A DNA stretch of 23,349 bases from Reticulitermes lucifugus (Eukaryota; Arthropoda; Insecta; Blattodea; Rhinotermitidae), in the NCBI GenBank assembly GCA_026260175.1, contig JAKCWW010008189.1:3518-26866 (forward strand). Reading direction: 5' to 3'. The notes beneath the pieces are model-generated. The model saw only the letters and a program-made list of their open reading frames with translations, was not told where the DNA came from and made no database searches. The position numbers and the translations under genes were made by a program. The stretch's first letter is position 1. Each line of letters opens with the position of its first letter. Shown here piece by piece: positions 1 to 9,548 of this stretch.

Positions 1-190
1 ACCGGGACAGGTTTTTCTCCGAGTACTTCGGTTTTCCCCTGTCAATTTCATTCCACTGGTGCTACATTAAAATGGAAAAGCAGAAAAAGAAATTCATCAA
101 CTGCTTTATCTTCCTCATGGGGTTGCACAATAAGCCTTCAAGGCTGTGATGCGTCCGTAGCATCTGCTGCGGGGCCCTTCAATAAAAAAA
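1..190 (+). repeat. 3' portion of tRNA-derived SINE, family A
   Basis: This stretch matches, in opposite orientation, the SINE at 8274-8568. Shared blocks in order are GGGACAGGTT, ACTTCGGTTTTCCCCT, TCAATTTCATTCCACYGGTG, GGTTGCACAAYAAGCCTT, AAGGCTG, GATGCGTCCG (GGTGCGTCCG in the other copy) and CTGCTGCGGGGCCC, then a short A-rich tail at about 181-190. The tRNA-like head would lie before base 1 and is cut off by the window edge. It is non-coding and would have been copied by a LINE reverse transcriptase in trans. The short open frame just downstream (205-402) resembles nothing and is not called. Confidence 0.8.
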
Positions 191-3100
191 CTCCAGTTCT
201 ATGAATGGGCCGCTTGCTAAATAAAAAATTCGAGCAATTATCGACGAGTAAATTTTCCGAATATTTTATAAAAAAAGACCTTCCGCTATATATTTTCTTC
301 TTACTTTGCGCAATAACTCACACCATTACTGTCCATAACACTCATCGTATCACACGATGGAAACATTACCATATCCAAGTAAAGCTTCGTAGGTTTACTT
401 AAACTGTTGCTAGTTTTTACTGACAATATTTTTTTGGAATCGAACAGCATAACTGGATAAAATTTAAGGTCTGTGTATATATGGTAGGCCTATTTGATGA
501 AATAAGTGTCATAGCAAATCAGTATTATTAGCACCTCCACCACATATGACAGAATATGCTACTTTGTACACAGTGTCTGTTTAATCCAGGAAGTTTATTT
601 ATTATTCGGTAATGACATGTGATTTTTAAATCGCATTTCTTAATTTAGTCAGCATTGAGTTAGACATTTATTTGAAAAGCGAAACTGAAATATTGACATT
701 CATATGTCGCCAGGAGGGCCCTGACTGACTGTGTGTTCGAGAGCCTCAACTTCCTTTTCGGCATTTTGAAAAGGTCAAAGAATAAGCAGTTCAAATGTAC
801 CCTACGTAAGGGCAAGGAAGAAATGTTTACAATACATACAGGAACATTTCCCTAACTGACAGCTGACTTTGAATAATTGCATAAAAAATAAATATCACAA
901 ATTTGAGAATTAATGCTCGCCATTGCATAGTTTTGTATGTCGTGTAAATTAAGGTACCCCTCTAGGGATTGTAGGTCTTCTACCTTATTCAGTATTTAAT
1001 AAAATCCGTATATGTGATACACTTTTACCCTCTAAGAAAACAATAAACTGAGCTTAAAACCATAATAAATTGGTTAGTCTCTTTACACTTAATAGTTTTT
1101 ATAAAATAGTTTACAAAAACTGATTTTCAAATGAATTATGGGAACTTTGGTGAAGGGGTGGGGGCAATTTGCCATATGAAAACCGAACTTGAAGATCAGA
1201 AGCAAAACCCTGCCAAGCTTCACTTATAAGCAGAACTATGTAGCTCTTGCTAAGACTGGAAGTCTCTATTTGTCTCCTTATGTATTTTATTCTGTCATGA
1301 AAATTTTAAGTCTGTCCGAGCAAGAATAGAATAGAACTAAATACCATCTTACCAATTTCTAAAAAAAGAAAGGTTTAAGGACATATTGTAGTAATAAGAT
1401 AACAAAGCAAACCCGCTGAAAATGCAAACAGTAGGCCCATATCTTTTTCGTTCCTACGATATTTACCTTGCTTAACGCATAAACAACACGAAGTCTTCCA
1501 CTGGATACATAAACATGCTCTGATAAGTACCCACTACCTTTCCTGTTCCTCACATCTGAAGAATATTTAAAGCGTAGTTATGTCTGAAGATAGTATTTAG
1601 ACATAGGAGACAGCAACTGGCAGAAGTTTTGAAAATGTTGCCTAATGAACAGCTTCATAATTTGTATCCTGTCATTCACCAAATAACATTAAGATAAAAA
1701 AAATGAAGGAGAATGAAACACGCAATTAACAGCAACAGACATGCGTAAAAATGTTTGATTTTAAAACATGAAAGAAGAGACGTCCTGAAACCCCTACGCC
1801 ATTATGGGCTAATAATACTAAACTATGTCTTAAAGAAAATGGGTGGGAGGGTGTGAACTGGTTTTGACTGGTTCTGAAGAGATAGCAGAGACGAGTTTCA
1901 GGGAACACGATAATGAGTTTTCCTATTCGATAAAATGCGAGTTGTTTCTTAAATAGTACAATTCTTGACCTAGAGATTGTGAGCACCTCAAGAATGATCT
2001 CCTTTAAATGAGTTCCTTCGGCCTCTAAAGCTTCAGAGTGTTTGTGATTAGTTTGTCCATATTACATAGGATCAAAACAATAGCGACATTAAAATCAATA
2101 TAGTCGCTTTATTATTTATGGAAACATCATCTCTTCAGGCAGAAAGAATAAGCAAAAAGGAAGCCTATCTTCTGTACAAGATATAGGATTATTCAAATGT
2201 GTAACGAAGCTAATTTCCTGGGCTTTCTTTTTTCACTCTTCAGAATCCCACGCGAGCATGCACTGATTCTGATGAAATCGAAGTCTGGATATTATATAGC
2301 GTTACGCTGTTCTTTAGAGTGTTATCCAAACCCCTATCCTGAAGGCAATTTAGGTGCAAAAGTGGGCCTAAATTAACAACAACCCACTCATCTCCATCTA
2401 ATGCCGAAATTAAGAATGTGTGCAGTTACACGTACACTCACCCTGTATGTATTTTTTTACCTTTAAGTTAATAACGTCCTTATGTTGTTACAATGTACAC
2501 TACATCCATAAGATTAGAAGTTTCTGGGAAATTCTACATGGGCTTATGCGTAGGATTATATAAATATAATCTAAAATAGGTTTGTGTTAGACCTATAGGT
2601 CTCTTATACCAATAGTAACCAAAGCTAAATTTTTTCAACAATTTTATTGTGACCCTGATGGTGGAGGTATTAAGGTCCTCAGAAAAGTTTGCAGGCATGC
2701 ATAGGCTAATGATAGTCATACATGGCGCCGTATCACATACTACAGTTAAAGTCAAGTTTAACTGTGAATTATTAGTCCGTATAATAAAAAAGGCCTAAGC
2801 GTATCGTTAATAGCAATTTTGAGACCAACGGCCTACACTCTCTGACGATGCTGGAGGAAATCAGCCTTAAAGCTTGCAAACACTCAACGTGCACTTTGTG
2901 TATAAAAATGTAAAGTAAAGCTTAGCTTCTGTCTATATAAATCTTCTGTTGTCAAAATTGAGACTCATCACGTTGTTCCATTTTACTACATTTTATAGCT
3001 TCAACTTGACCTTTAAGCACTGTACTGAGACGAATTTCGAGGTTTAACGACAGAACATCTCCTGGCTAGTGACTACACACAAAGTTACACAACAGAGTAA

Positions 3101-3599
3101 CAACTCCTAAAGTTGTAACAATTTTATTGCAACCTTTCTTTGTAAAGGAATGTTTCGATTTTAAGGAAAATTTAAACCAAGTTTTAGTGGTTTATCCTAC
3201 TATCCTTCTTTCCTACGTCTTTTATGTTCTGCTGTCTTTTTGTCGATGAAGAACTCTCCTCTATTTCGGTTCTCTTTCTGCAAAAAAAAAAAGCCTCCAG
3301 TCTTTGCTTCCCATGAAGCCAGTTTCTCTATCTGTTGTCCGTATTGTAAGTACCTAGCCTCGAAGTTGTAATATATCATTCTATTTTTATGGTTATACCG
3401 CTCTTTGGTGCTGTGTGTGGTGCAGCCCCTCCCAGCCCTATAGTCGTACTCATCCTCCTCCTTCTCTCTGAGGGTCTCTAAAGCTACGCTTTCGCATGTG
3501 TTTGTTGCCTCTTATATCATCTAAAATTACAGCAAATTTCGTTACATATATCTTTTCACTCTCCCTTCCGTATAGCTTACAATATTCTTCTCTTAAGAT
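191..3599. other. Unannotated AT-rich sequence
   Basis: I see no gene, RNA or recognisable mobile element in this stretch. The few open frames are short, lack recognisable motifs and are what AT-rich sequence gives by chance. One exact TAGGCCTA word lies at 485-492. A pyrimidine-rich stretch runs through about 3180-3290. Intronic or intergenic DNA is the simplest reading. Confidence 0.5.
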
Positions 3600-3768
3600 A
3601 AGGCGCCATGTCTTTTTTTCTCTTCTTTTCCTGTGTTAAGCAGCCCCTGCCCCCTAGACAACAAACCCAATAGGAATCAAGGCTCCTAAAACCCACCGTT
3701 TGCCAATAGTGCAGGGGAAGGCTGTTCGGCCATATTGGAAAAGGCCGAGCTACAGGCAACATTGAGCC

Positions 3769-3782
3769 GTTGCCGTGGAGAC
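3769..3782 (+). promoter_or_regulatory. X-box-like RFX site 1
   Basis: GTTGCCGTGGAGAC fits the X-box pattern RYYNYY-N2-RRNRAC as half-sites GTTGCC and GGAGAC. It lies 21 bp, about two helical turns, start to start from the second site. This is a consensus match only; binding is inferred. Confidence 0.45.
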
Positions 3783-3789
3783 ACATCTT

Positions 3790-3803
3790 GTTGCTATAGC
3801 AAC
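3790..3803 (+). promoter_or_regulatory. X-box RFX site 2 (perfect palindrome)
   Basis: GTTGCTATAGCAAC is a perfect 14-bp palindrome fitting RYYNYY-N2-RRNRAC. Symmetric X-boxes of this form are the high-affinity type for dimeric RFX proteins. A CCAAT box follows at 3816-3820. Confidence 0.55.
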
Positions 3804-3930
3804 GAAAATGAGCGACCAATCAAGTTTCAGGGCTTCGTTTTACAGAAGACTGAGACTTCAGAATGGGATTGGGTCTAGGATCTCTGACGTGTAGAGACGT
3901 GTTTGCCTGCCATTTTCTTCTTAAACCAAT

Positions 3931-5620
3931 GAAAGTTTAGCCAGAAAATGAGGAAAGTAATGGAATCTGGGTAGAAGGAACGTAACATTACTCTCACACT
4001 TCTTGTCAATTTTGACGTAATTTATGATCAGATTTTATGCTTTTTGCAGTAAAATGAATGTCGGCTTGACGTTATATAAGTATGAGGAAAAGGTTCACAA
4101 TAAACACTATGATAAAACTTGCGTGCAAGATTATACAATATTTTTATAACCTTGTTCGCACATCCTTGTGTTTATTTACCTTTTTCTGACTTTAATTTGA
4201 CAAAGATGTATTCTCCTTTTCACTTTATTAAATTTACTGTCTGCTTTGAGGAAATCCTATTTTGTAACATTGGAACGGTTATTCAATGGTTGCAGTTTAT
4301 TCACGAGTGTGTTTTATGTCGACTGTAAAGTAAAATCTACTCTAAAGCCAAGATTTCATCATTGCTGATACGAATGAGGGGATAACATTTTATTGTTAAA
4401 TCTCTTTAGAATGTAAAATAATCCATCCAGATTTTCCTTTTGTGTTGGAATGTATGTATACTTCTACGTAATGGAATACGGTTCAAAGACAATTTCCGGC
4501 GGTTTTTGTTTTTACTTTTCCATATAGTACAAGACGCTGCCTGTCCTGTTCGATTTCCTATTTAGTATACGTAACCACTATGTTGTGTGCAAACTAGTCT
4601 CTATCTCAACTCATATTCTTTAAAACTTTAATTAATGCTCTCCCTTCTTTCTTCCATTTGTAAAGTTCATAAATTTTCAGTTCCTTTGTTCTCAGATTTA
4701 GTTCCCCTTTACGTCTGCTAGTAAAACAGACTTTTGCGTAGTGTAATGCACCTAATTTTGACGCAACTGCTTCCTTTTTTTCTCGATAGAGAGGTTTAAA
4801 TTTTTATTACGTAAGGGTTTTCAGTTTTTGGCAGCACTTCAAATCATATTTAATTAAAATAGGACCCACTCTTATATATAGGCCTATATCGTAACGAAAT
4901 GTGGATCTATATGCTTAAATTCAGGTGGAAAAACTTTGTTTCTTTAGGCCTACCATCAACAAACAGAAACTTCGATAATCTTAAACATTTTCGGATCATT
5001 TCTGTATATTCTGGGTATTAGAACGCCTAAAAGATCGGAAATATATCTTACAAATCGTAATCTGGAAAACTCTAAGACCTCTTCGAGCTGCGAGCAAATA
5101 GAAGGTAAGTTTCCGTATAATGTTTTCCTTAGAATTATGATATTAAAGTGAAAAATCAAATAAGACGAAAATTTTAATATATCTGAAATTCTACATCTTA
5201 TTTAATGACAATTATTTTAGTGTTTTTCGACTTGTTTCGAGTGATGACCTAAAGAAAGACAGAAGGATGAAGCAGTGACTTTAATAGGCTTTCCTCAGGG
5301 TTGCAACAGACATGACTGACCCTTTCTGTGATGAAGGTTAGACTATGGAATATACAGTTTTAAAAATTAGAACTAATAGGCCTAAGATATATGATTTTAT
5401 GCATTCACGATTTTTCACTGCTAAGGTAAATTGTATGACTGGGCGATGAACTTTCGAAGTTTTGGAGATGTTTTCATCTATATAGTTTCGCTTCGAAGAT
5501 GGGGAAAGTAAGGACCCAGACGTATTATAAAGCATCCTTCTCCAGAACCGGTTTATCCTAGAAGCATAAAACACATTGTCTAAGCAAAGTACTTAAAGAA
5601 CAGATGCAGACTTTCAGAGA
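3931..5620. other. Unannotated AT-rich sequence
   Basis: No gene or element was recognised. Three exact TAGGCCTA palindromes fall here (4879, 4945, 5377). Short open frames have no motifs and are treated as chance. Confidence 0.45.
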
Positions 5621-5895
5621 GCCGAGCTAGTTCCGTCGGTAGACTTTAGTGACTAGGCAACGGGTTGCACGTCTGAGAAAAGGTGATTCGGTTCGCGACA
5701 GAAAAAAGTTTTTCTATTCCCCAAAACGCCCACTCAGGTTCTGAGGCCTCTAACCGTGAAGGACGAGGCCCAATCACAGTTGAGTCCATGTGGAATTTTA
5801 TATCGAAAAATCGCTCTGGGACAGGTTTTTCTACGAATATCCATATCAATATCTTTCCACCAATATTCCATAACCATTTACTCATCACTCACCGA
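5621..5895 (+). repeat. Diverged tRNA-derived SINE sharing the family A body
   Basis: From about 5785 the sequence follows family A: AGTCCATGTGGAATTT (family A AGTCTATGTGGGATTT), then CTGGGACAGGTTTTTCT at 5816-5832 and a TTTCCACCAATATTCCATAA segment. The stretch 5755-5790 looks like a decayed tRNA T-arm of the same type as family A. Upstream, 5621-5700 begins GCCGAGCTAGTTCCGTCGG, like a tRNA A-box, and contains a GGTTCGCGAC B-box-like word. This may be a second tRNA-like unit, a composite head, or an unrelated earlier insertion. Open frames in this interval on either strand are not genes. Confidence 0.6.
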
Positions 5896-5899
5896 CGGT

Positions 5900-8270
5900 A
5901 TTAAGCTAGCCCTAATAACTGCCAACGTTGTTAAAGTACGAACTACCATATACTATAGGTATATATGTAAACTTAGGGCGTGGCAGCATTAAGACTTCTA
6001 CCAGCAACAAGTAGGCAGACAGAAGGATAGGAAAGGTGGCCTAGAATACTTTCCAATATATACGACTTAGCACTGTCCTCAGAAAAGTGGGTAGGTCTTC
6101 TTTAGGTACAAAGCCATAGCACATGTGAAAATAGTGAAATTTCTGATCAAAAAATTTGTACAAAACCGAGCATAGAACAGCTGGGGCGCTTTAAATGAAC
6201 ATTATCACTGTATCTCCTATTTACAGTCGGCAGCATATCCGTTTATGTGAATCGTATGATACGATCACGTAGCTACTGGTTTTATTGTAACTAAGACTAC
6301 GGAATTAATGTACTAAAATGTTTTAGTACTTAACATACCTACACTGTAACTGTCGCTACTGTTTTGAAACCTACGTTCAGACACTTAAGTGTCCATTGGA
6401 CGAGAGATTGTAAAGGTAGTTTTTTATTTGTAACACCCTATAACGCGCCACATTTAAGCTGAGAACACAATAAATGGACGTAGCAGCTTCTGATTACAGG
6501 TAGAGCAAGTCATTAACATTTCATAGTCTTTCAAATGGCACTATCTCTCTTTTGAAATGGGACATAAAATGATTGTTCACCGAGTTATCACATCCCATTT
6601 TTTTACGCCCTCTAAAGACAGAAGCCCATTGTCACTGTTAACATTAAGTTACGCTACATTTACAGTTACACTTTCAAATAAATAACAAAGACGCATTAAA
6701 CTTAAAGTCCTAAACGACTTTCATTTTAACTTAATAGGGTTTCTCATTTCAGAGGACTGTATCTCACAGTTTCTCTAAATCCAAATTTGTGTTAAAGTTT
6801 CTGAATTTTAATTGTAAGCTTATTTATCCCTGTAGACATACGTCGACAATGTGTGTCGTTCCTATTCTTTTATAGGATCTATAAAACAATTTTCGAAACT
6901 CCTTGCAAAAAGATTAAATGAAATATGATCAAAGTGTTTTAGATCTGCAAAAGTAATTATCAATGATTAATCAGGAATTTTCAAACTCCAAAGGTACTTT
7001 AGTTGTATTTAAAGTAATATATGTGTAAAGCCTGTAAAGGAATGTTAACAATGTCAGGCCTAAATGCATAGAAATTATGCATTAGGACTAGTAAATTTGA
7101 AAGATGGAATACTTTCCTATACGAATACATAAACGTCAACCGCGTTACCCTGCTAGGCGCAATCAAGCCAAACTTGTTATCGAGCACGACGAGAGTGATG
7201 TTGCAGTTTCATGTCGTATAGTAAGACTTGCTTAAAGCAATAATTACTTATCCCAAACGATAATCCTGGCATTTTAAACTTCATATCCATAACAAGGTAC
7301 GTTTATGATGTAGGCCTCTATTGTAAAGATTATGCTTTTTTATTCAACTTCTAAACAATTGGAATTATTAGATAATAGGCCTATAATTTGTCCTTCTACT
7401 GTGACTTGCATAATTAGGCCTACTAGATTCTGTTCGTATGTAAATAAACCTAAATAGGATATATCCAAACAGGGTGGTTCAAATATAATTTAAATTCCAC
7501 AGAAAGCATACCTATCAATTTGAATGAAACAATTGTGTGAAGTCAAACACGTAATACGTTATAACATTATAAAAGCCTAATTTAAAACTATCATGAGAAG
7601 CTCTCTATTCGTCCGTGTGCCTTACAAAAATGTCAGAGAAGGTATTCAAAGTGTTGGTGTCTCGTCTTTATGCGTGTTGGGGGAGAGTTGTCGAAAGTTA
7701 TCATTAGGGACTTTTTATTTTTTACGACAAGTGTAACAAAGTTTCTGGTCATAAGAGTTAATCTTCACGTAGCCTAGGCTATATAATCAATGATATTTGG
7801 CTATAACAGTTATTCTTTATGTTCTCTCAAATTTAATTTTCCTTGGTACCCATATGACAAGCCTATAATAAAGGGATTTTTATTTCTATCTAAAAGCGAC
7901 AGTTCCTTAACCAGGCCCGTAAGTATAACACGTACTTGCAGGTGCAAGATCGTAAGATAGGATTAAAAATATGATATATAAGGAAGAAGGAACAATATTG
8001 AAGTGTGCATTTAAACATAAAATTGAATAAATATTGGATGAATTAATATATACATATTTTATGAATAATAGAGTGTAAAGAGGAAAGGTAAGAATAAATA
8101 AACATTTAAAAATTTAAAATAGTTTCCGAGTTTTGTTTCTATCCTTCTACGAGGAAAACTTCATGAGACCCGCTTCCTAGATGCTTCCACCGGATCATAT
8201 TTTCAACACCATGTTCCTCGTACTTTATAAAACCCTTGCTTTAGCTGTACCTCGATGAAAATATGAGGCT
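5900..8270. other. Unannotated AT-rich sequence with small inverted repeats
   Basis: No coding region was recognised. Small inverted repeats occur at 6310-6329 (9-bp arms around TG) and 7059-7086 (11-12-bp arms, 5-base loop, one gap). TAGGCCTA words lie at 7376 and 7415. Very AT-rich sequence runs from about 7960 to 8110. Confidence 0.45.
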
Positions 8271-8273
8271 GGG

Positions 8274-8568
8274 TTTTTTTTAGATGGGCCCCGCAGCAGA
8301 AACTGCGGACGCACCGCAGCCTTAAGGCTTGTTGTGCAACCTGTGATGAAGATGAAGAGAAAGATGATCAGTTTTGTTCACTTTTCCAAGTAATGGACCA
8401 CCGGTGGAATGAAATTGATAGGGGAAAACCGAAGTTCTCGTGGAAGAACCTGTCCCAGTGTCATTATGTGCACCACAAATCCCACATAGACTGACCCGGG
8501 ATCGAACCCGGCCCTCCGCCGTGGGAGGCCGGCGACTAACCGCCTGAGCCATGGCAAGGCCACCAGGC
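8274..8568 (-). repeat. Nearly full-length tRNA-derived SINE, family A
   Basis: Read on the minus strand it starts with a tRNA-like head: an A-box region TGGCTCAGGCGGTTAGTCG and a T-arm CCGGGTTCGATCCCGG whose stem pairs perfectly, the internal promoter for RNA polymerase III. The unique body follows, containing GGGACAGGTT, the GGTTTTCCCC block and CTGCGGGGCCC. It ends in an A-run (T-run at 8274-8281 on the plus strand). The acceptor arm does not pair, so it is not a functional tRNA gene. I found no convincing target-site duplication. The head lies directly against the last stop of the decayed coding region at 8572-9545. Confidence 0.85.
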
Positions 8569-8571
8569 ACT

Positions 8572-9545
8572 TTACTTCAGTTTCTCACATTTAGTGTTTG
8601 TGAGAAGTTTATTTGCCTGCTCTTCCATAAGAGCAATCTCTTTCTGTAGCCCACTCTTCCTTGGGCAGTCTTAACTGCGCTTTGGGAACTTTGTTGTCTT
8701 TATCATTATTCATTTCGTTTTTATATGTGCTACTTGTTAGAGTAATGACACTTTATGCTGCTTTATTTTACCTTTTAATACTACTTGTTGTGCCGTTGGA
8801 AGTAGACATATTTTTCCAAAAATGGGCAGTAAGCAGAAACATTTTATTAGCTTCGTTTACAAAGAATAGCATATTAATTTCTTCAATTGTGGCAGCTTCA
8901 GGGTCATCTTCCGTGACATCTTCTTCTTCAGGATATTCAGGCACTTTCAGAGGTTTACTTCATGGAAAATGGCGGTCTGTGAAAATATATCTGTCTACCA
9001 ACCAACGTCCATTTTCTCCGAAGCCGACCAAGGCCTTTGCTATAGGTGTTGGCATTTTATTGGCTTCTGGAAGTTATTTTTTGTTACGACTTCTCCTCAG
9101 TGTGAGCGTAGCCATCTTTCAAATGATAACTTGCACTGGAACTACAGCAGCTCTCCATTGCGACAAATATTTACACATCCCATTGCTCTAGACTGTGGGT
9201 CACGTGACCCGGTAATTGTAAGAGAATTATTAGCCATTATGGCTAGCAAAATACAGAGCTTCAAAGGTGTTGTGCGAGCCATCCAGGAACAGGAGCACTT
9301 TCTTCTCTATACTGCAAAAAATAATTCAGTCCGATGACGGACAGGCTACTTATCATTTACGGAGCCTGTGATGCCTCTGCGACGCTTCCAGGAGGAGAAG
9401 CTTTCATCAAATTAGACGCCAAATTGACCTCCTTAAACTTACTAACGGGAGAAGCCAAGTTTCCTGATTCAGTAACACGTGATACTACCTTTAACTGAGT
9501 TAACGTGTTTTTTTCTTTCACATTTATGGCTTTCTGGCGTTTCCT
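8572..9545 (-). pseudogene. Decayed coding region, possibly Tigger/pogo-like transposase
   Basis: Three minus-strand frames join into one broken protein. The first, 9545-9261, has one internal stop and contains RKRQKAINVKEK, then RVTESGN and VSKF. This resembles the first helix-turn-helix of CENP-B/Tigger transposases. NYFLQYREESAPVPG further on resembles the second, where family members read like KWFLQxR-xxxPVSGP. A frameshift near 9270 continues as FEALYFASHNG. That frame then runs to about 8610 with several stops and holds an acidic stretch, VPEYPEEEDVTEDDPEAA. A third frame, 8670-8572, ends IALMEEQANKLLTNTKCEKLK and a stop. No DDE catalytic segment was recognised, so an internal deletion or another protein family is possible. 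The 176-codon plus-strand frame at 8661-9191 is best read as the antisense of this region. Confidence 0.4.
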
Positions 9546-9548
9546 TTA

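Larger units (their letters stand above)
3600..3930. promoter_or_regulatory. Candidate promoter patch with two X-boxes and CCAAT boxes
   Basis: Seen: about eleven CpG dinucleotides in roughly 300 bases, denser than the surrounding sequence; CCAAT on the plus strand at 3667, 3703, 3816 and 3926; an inverted copy (ATTGG) at 3734; and two X-boxes at 3769-3782 and 3790-3803. Known: X-boxes bind RFX factors, which drive cilium genes in animals, and CCAAT boxes bind NF-Y, which often works beside RFX. Inferred: this could be the promoter or first exon of a ciliary gene. An ATG five bases after the second X-box opens a 28-codon frame (3808-3894) beginning MSDQSSFRASF. I recognise no product, and transcription could equally run leftward. 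Confidence 0.45.

Noticed and set aside
5646..5992. Overlapping 73-80-residue frames on both strands
   Set aside because: They all lie wholly or largely within the diverged SINE.
8450..8568. Possible functional tRNA gene on the minus strand
   Set aside because: The T-arm is perfect but the acceptor stem does not pair and the sequence runs on into a SINE body with an A-tail.
8661..9191. 176-residue plus-strand frame, hydrophobic and serine-rich, apparently a membrane protein
   Set aside because: Its hydrophobic and serine runs are the antisense of an acidic/lysine-rich minus-strand region that reads as a more protein-like, though broken, sequence. No membrane-protein family is recognised.
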